In this document: in pieces, positions 45,109 to 47,338 of the stretch | How positions within the stretch are numbered: the first letter of the stretch is position 1 | Layout: the number at the start of each line of letters is the position of its first letter | Assembly (NCBI RefSeq): GCF_900078755.1 | Contig: NZ_FKIH01000011.1 | DNA: 47,338 nt | Source of the DNA: Ichthyocystis sparus | GTDB taxonomy: Bacteria > Pseudomonadota > Gammaproteobacteria > Burkholderiales > 2013Ark19i | Strand: one strand, 5' to 3' | The notes under the pieces: model-generated | Told to the model about the DNA's origin: nothing | The model's input: only the letters and a program-made list of their open reading frames with translations | Databases searched by the model: none | Program-made: the position numbers and the translations under genes

Positions 45109-47338
45109 TTAAGAGGAAAGATCAGCATCCCATCCTGATTCAGATGGAGACGAATACATATATGAAGATGAAGATGAAGATGCCGGTGAAAGCGAAGGTG
45201 ATTCACCACCTAACCCACACGACTCAGAGGCAATATCAATCGCAGTCAATCTAGCTATACCTTCCCTAGCCGGAGGAGAAGCAGAGGAAATATCAGCAGC
45301 TAATCCTAATTCAGATGGAGATAAAGACGAGGGTGAAGGTGATTCATCTTCTAAAGCTTCCAAAGAGGAAGCAACAACCTCAGTCGAGACTAGAACATCC
45401 TCACTAATAATCGAAGAAGACTCACCAGAAACAGTTAACGCAGCAACAGATCCGGTAGCAGCAAGAGACAAAGAAGACTCAGCAGCACCTTTAGGTAATG
45501 CTACAGCAGCAGAGACAGTGTCAGTAGTAGATACACCAGCAGGTTTATCGGAAACAGTTGACGCAGCAACAGACTCGGCAGCAGCAAGAGACGAAGAAGA
45601 ACCAGCATCACCTTTAGGTAACGCTACAGCAGTAGAGACAGTATCAGTAGAAGATAAACTGACAGATTGATCTCTACAAAAAAGCGCAAATCCAGGAGAC
45701 TGATCAGAACCCGCATCTGATAGCGACAAAGACCCTAACTGCATCTTAGATAGAAGACGACGCTTAGACGATGATTCAGATCGAGAAGATAATCCATGCC
45801 GAGGCTCAAGTCGTGGAAGAGAGGCAACCAAAGAGCGGACAACATCAATAGCAAGACTTCCTGGCTCCGTACCCTCCGCACGTTTACCACTACTTCCTGA
45901 TATCTTGCTTTCACTTATCACACGTTTTTTAGGAACGGTCTTAACATGGAGCAAAGAAGATCTAGCACCATCAGGTGATGTCACAACGGTAGAGACAGTG
46001 CCAACCGCAGATACACTGCTAGGTTGATCAGAAACAGTTAACATACCAACAGGTTTAATAACAGGACCAAGAGTTGAAGAAGACCCAGGCTTGGGCTCGG
46101 TCCTAATTTGTCGGAGAGAAGTCCAGGGAGAACTAGCACCACCTCCTGATGTCTTGCTCTTGTTTAGATCACGTCTTCGACATATCATACGTCTTTGATA
46201 TTTTTCATATCCTTTAGAAATTGAAAATACCACTACGGGAGCAGTAACGGTATAGAGAATATTAATAAGATCTGCACAACCAATATCACTCAATGATCCA
46301 TCTTCTAGTCCGGCAAAAGCTGAAACAGATAACTCATCCCACTCCAAGTTAAATACAGCCTTCACTTCCTCACCAATAGCACAATCCAGTTTCGATAAAA
46401 AACTTAGTAACCCACGTCCACTTAATGGCACTAGGCTACAATCAGATGAACTTGATAATACTCTAGTATTGGCAAGAGAACGTATGAAATCAGGACGGTA
46501 CTTGGAATGATACGTACAAAGAAATTTAGCCATAGAACCAAGTAAATGAAGTTTCTTATAGGTTCTGCACCAAATAACAGCCTGCCTAACCGTAGAAATT
46601 TCACTTCTTACATCACTTAAGAAACGGCTCAGTACCCGCGAGCAAGATTTTTTGGCAAATGCACGAGTAGTAGAAAAGAGATCATAAACCAGTCTAGCAC
46701 TACAAGGATGTAACTTAACACCCAGCAAATCAACACATTGAACAGATAATGAAGCACGAGAGGAAGAGGTAGGAAACGCAGAAGCAGTTACGGTACCAGC
46801 TTCAGTAGAAACTGTCTGTGCCACAGCAGTAGTAGTACAAGCAGGTACAGAAACACTATCGTTACCCTTATGTCTTTTTGCTGCAACCAGATTAGAAGAA
46901 GACTCACCCACAGAGTCTCCAACAGAATGTGAACCAGATCGAGATGGTAATGACTGAGGACTGAGAGGAGAAGAATGCGTAAGATCTACAACAATAGTTA
47001 CTGATGCACCCTTACCCTTACTTTCCTTTATTGAAACCCCTACCTTTTCCGATAACGCTACTGCGGGAATGCCAGCAATGTCAAGGACTCTAACAAAATC
47101 CCCACAACTAATGGCATTCAAGGACTCCTCTTCCGAAGAAACAGAAACTTCACTCCAACAAGAGCTAAAAACAGACTCAATCGCTCTACAAATAGCACAA
47201 TCTAGTTCCAACAAAAAATCTAGCAAACTACCCTTGACATCCGATAGTACTTGAATCTCAGAAAGAGAATTTACAAAATCAGGGCGGTACCTGGCATGGT
47301 ACTCACCAAAGCACATAGACACAAAACTAGCCTCACAT
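45109..47338 (-). CDS. Array paralog 10, 5' end outside window, tail lost by deletion
   Basis: The frame is open to the right edge (CEASFVSMCFGEYH continues the family pattern before the GTG at 47322), so the start lies outside. It contains the second half of domain 1 (MCFGEYHARYRPDF ... FLLELDCAI), a linker, and domain 2 (~46745-46215; VDLLGVKLHPCS ... FLCTYHSKYRPDF, with Phe for the first Cys). Two copies of the 41-residue ALPKG repeat and Ser-rich acidic sequence almost identical to paralog 9 follow (SPSELGLAAD, SESGWDADLSS). The frame then stops at a deletion junction: the sequence jumps from DADLSS to the KSFVMQL part of the tail, out of frame. At least 743 residues visible. Function unknown. 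Confidence 0.88.
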   Translation of the reverse strand, partial: CEASFVSMCFGEYHARYRPDFVNSLSEIQVLSDVKGSLLDFLLELDCAICRAIESVFSSCWSEVSVSSEEESLNAISCGDFVRVLDIAGIPAVALSEKVGVSIKESKGKGASVTIVVDLTHSSPLSPQSLPSRSGSHSVGDSVGESSSNLVAAKRHKGNDSVSVPACTTTAVAQTVSTEAGTVTASAFPTSSSRASLSVQCVDLLGVKLHPCSARLVYDLFSTTRAFAKKSCSRVLSRFLSDVRSEISTVRQAVIWCRTYKKLHLLGSMAKFLCTYHSKYRPDFIRSLANTRVLSSSSDCSLVPLSGRGLLSFLSKLDCAIGEEVKAVFNLEWDELSVSAFAGLEDGSLSDIGCADLINILYTVTAPVVVFSISKGYEKYQRRMICRRRDLNKSKTSGGGASSPWTSLRQIRTEPKPGSSSTLGPVIKPVGMLTVSDQPSSVSAVGTVSTVVTSPDGARSSLLHVKTVPKKRVISESKISGSSGKRAEGTEPGSLAIDVVRSLVASLPRLEPRHGLSSRSESSSKRRLLSKMQLGSLSLSDAGSDQSPGFALFCRDQSVSLSSTDTVSTAVALPKGDAGSSSSLAAAESVAASTVSDKPAGVSTTDTVSAAVALPKGAAESSLSLAATGSVAALTVSGESSSIISEDVLVSTEVVASSLEALEDESPSPSSLSPSELGLAADISSASPPAREGIARLTAIDIASESCGLGGESPSLSPASSSSSSYMYSSPSESGWDADLSS

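Noticed and set aside
1..47338. Search for tRNA, rRNA, transposase, integrase or phage genes
   Set aside because: No tRNA-like cloverleaf with TTCRA-type loop, no rRNA motif and no DDE or integrase motif noticed on reading. Duplication appears to be by homologous recombination, without an identifiable mobile element.

Overview
The window is one long tandem array of very large, related, minus-strand genes. Nothing in it encodes housekeeping functions, mobility, phage, RNA or CRISPR. Nine array members are readable as long coding regions, two of them cut by the window edges. One more minus-strand gene (34667-36487) may be a distant relative. I do not recognise the protein family. Each typical member has a Ser/Ala/Thr-rich N-terminus beginning MYPVS or similar, a conserved LQQ(V/A)EA motif, and a Lys-rich KGRGKAxAKKRGT-type cassette. 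Two copies of an unfamiliar ~170-residue helical-looking domain follow, centred on W-x(2)-TYRE ... RCLCxYHxxYRPxFI. After a Ser/acidic low-complexity region comes a conserved C-terminal module: SYFRGPKK, then RLAALLNRGLPPSPP, then an Arg/Lys tail ending near GRKRKR.

The organism is probably an obligate intracellular alphaproteobacterium of the Rickettsiales, most likely Anaplasmataceae. This is inference from three things: AT-rich sequence with low coding density, tandem paralog expansion with pseudogene debris, and tandem-repeat acidic/Ser-rich proteins like the Ehrlichia TRPs. Decayed thioredoxin reductase (trxB) fragments fit but do not prove it. The species is not determined.

Layout: partial gene (1-1844); gene 4622-8038; gene 9101-12358, with four Lys-rich cassettes and a frameshifted tail; gene 13941-16979; gene 17799-21872, with a long acidic Val/Glu repeat; tail-less gene 23406-26174; pseudogene debris (27080-28900); a fused double-length gene with four domains (28901-33196); the orphan 34667-36487; a shorter divergent pair, 37143-39476 (probably starting at an ATT at 39485) and 40845-44420, the latter with eight 41-residue repeats; and a partial gene (45109-47338).

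The intergenic regions are patterned. Upstream of most members lie a conserved leader with a candidate promoter and then, pointing the other way, a decayed 5' piece of trxB. Each duplication seems to have carried the start of a divergent trxB with it. Other spacers hold relics of the N-terminus of a 40845-type gene. A short conserved block, holding a candidate terminator and a possible micro-ORF, sits just downstream of most stops.

My working hypothesis, from sequence only, is a recombining family of secreted, possibly host-nucleus-targeted effectors. The paired domains would be the constant part, and the cassettes, repeats and tails the variable modules.
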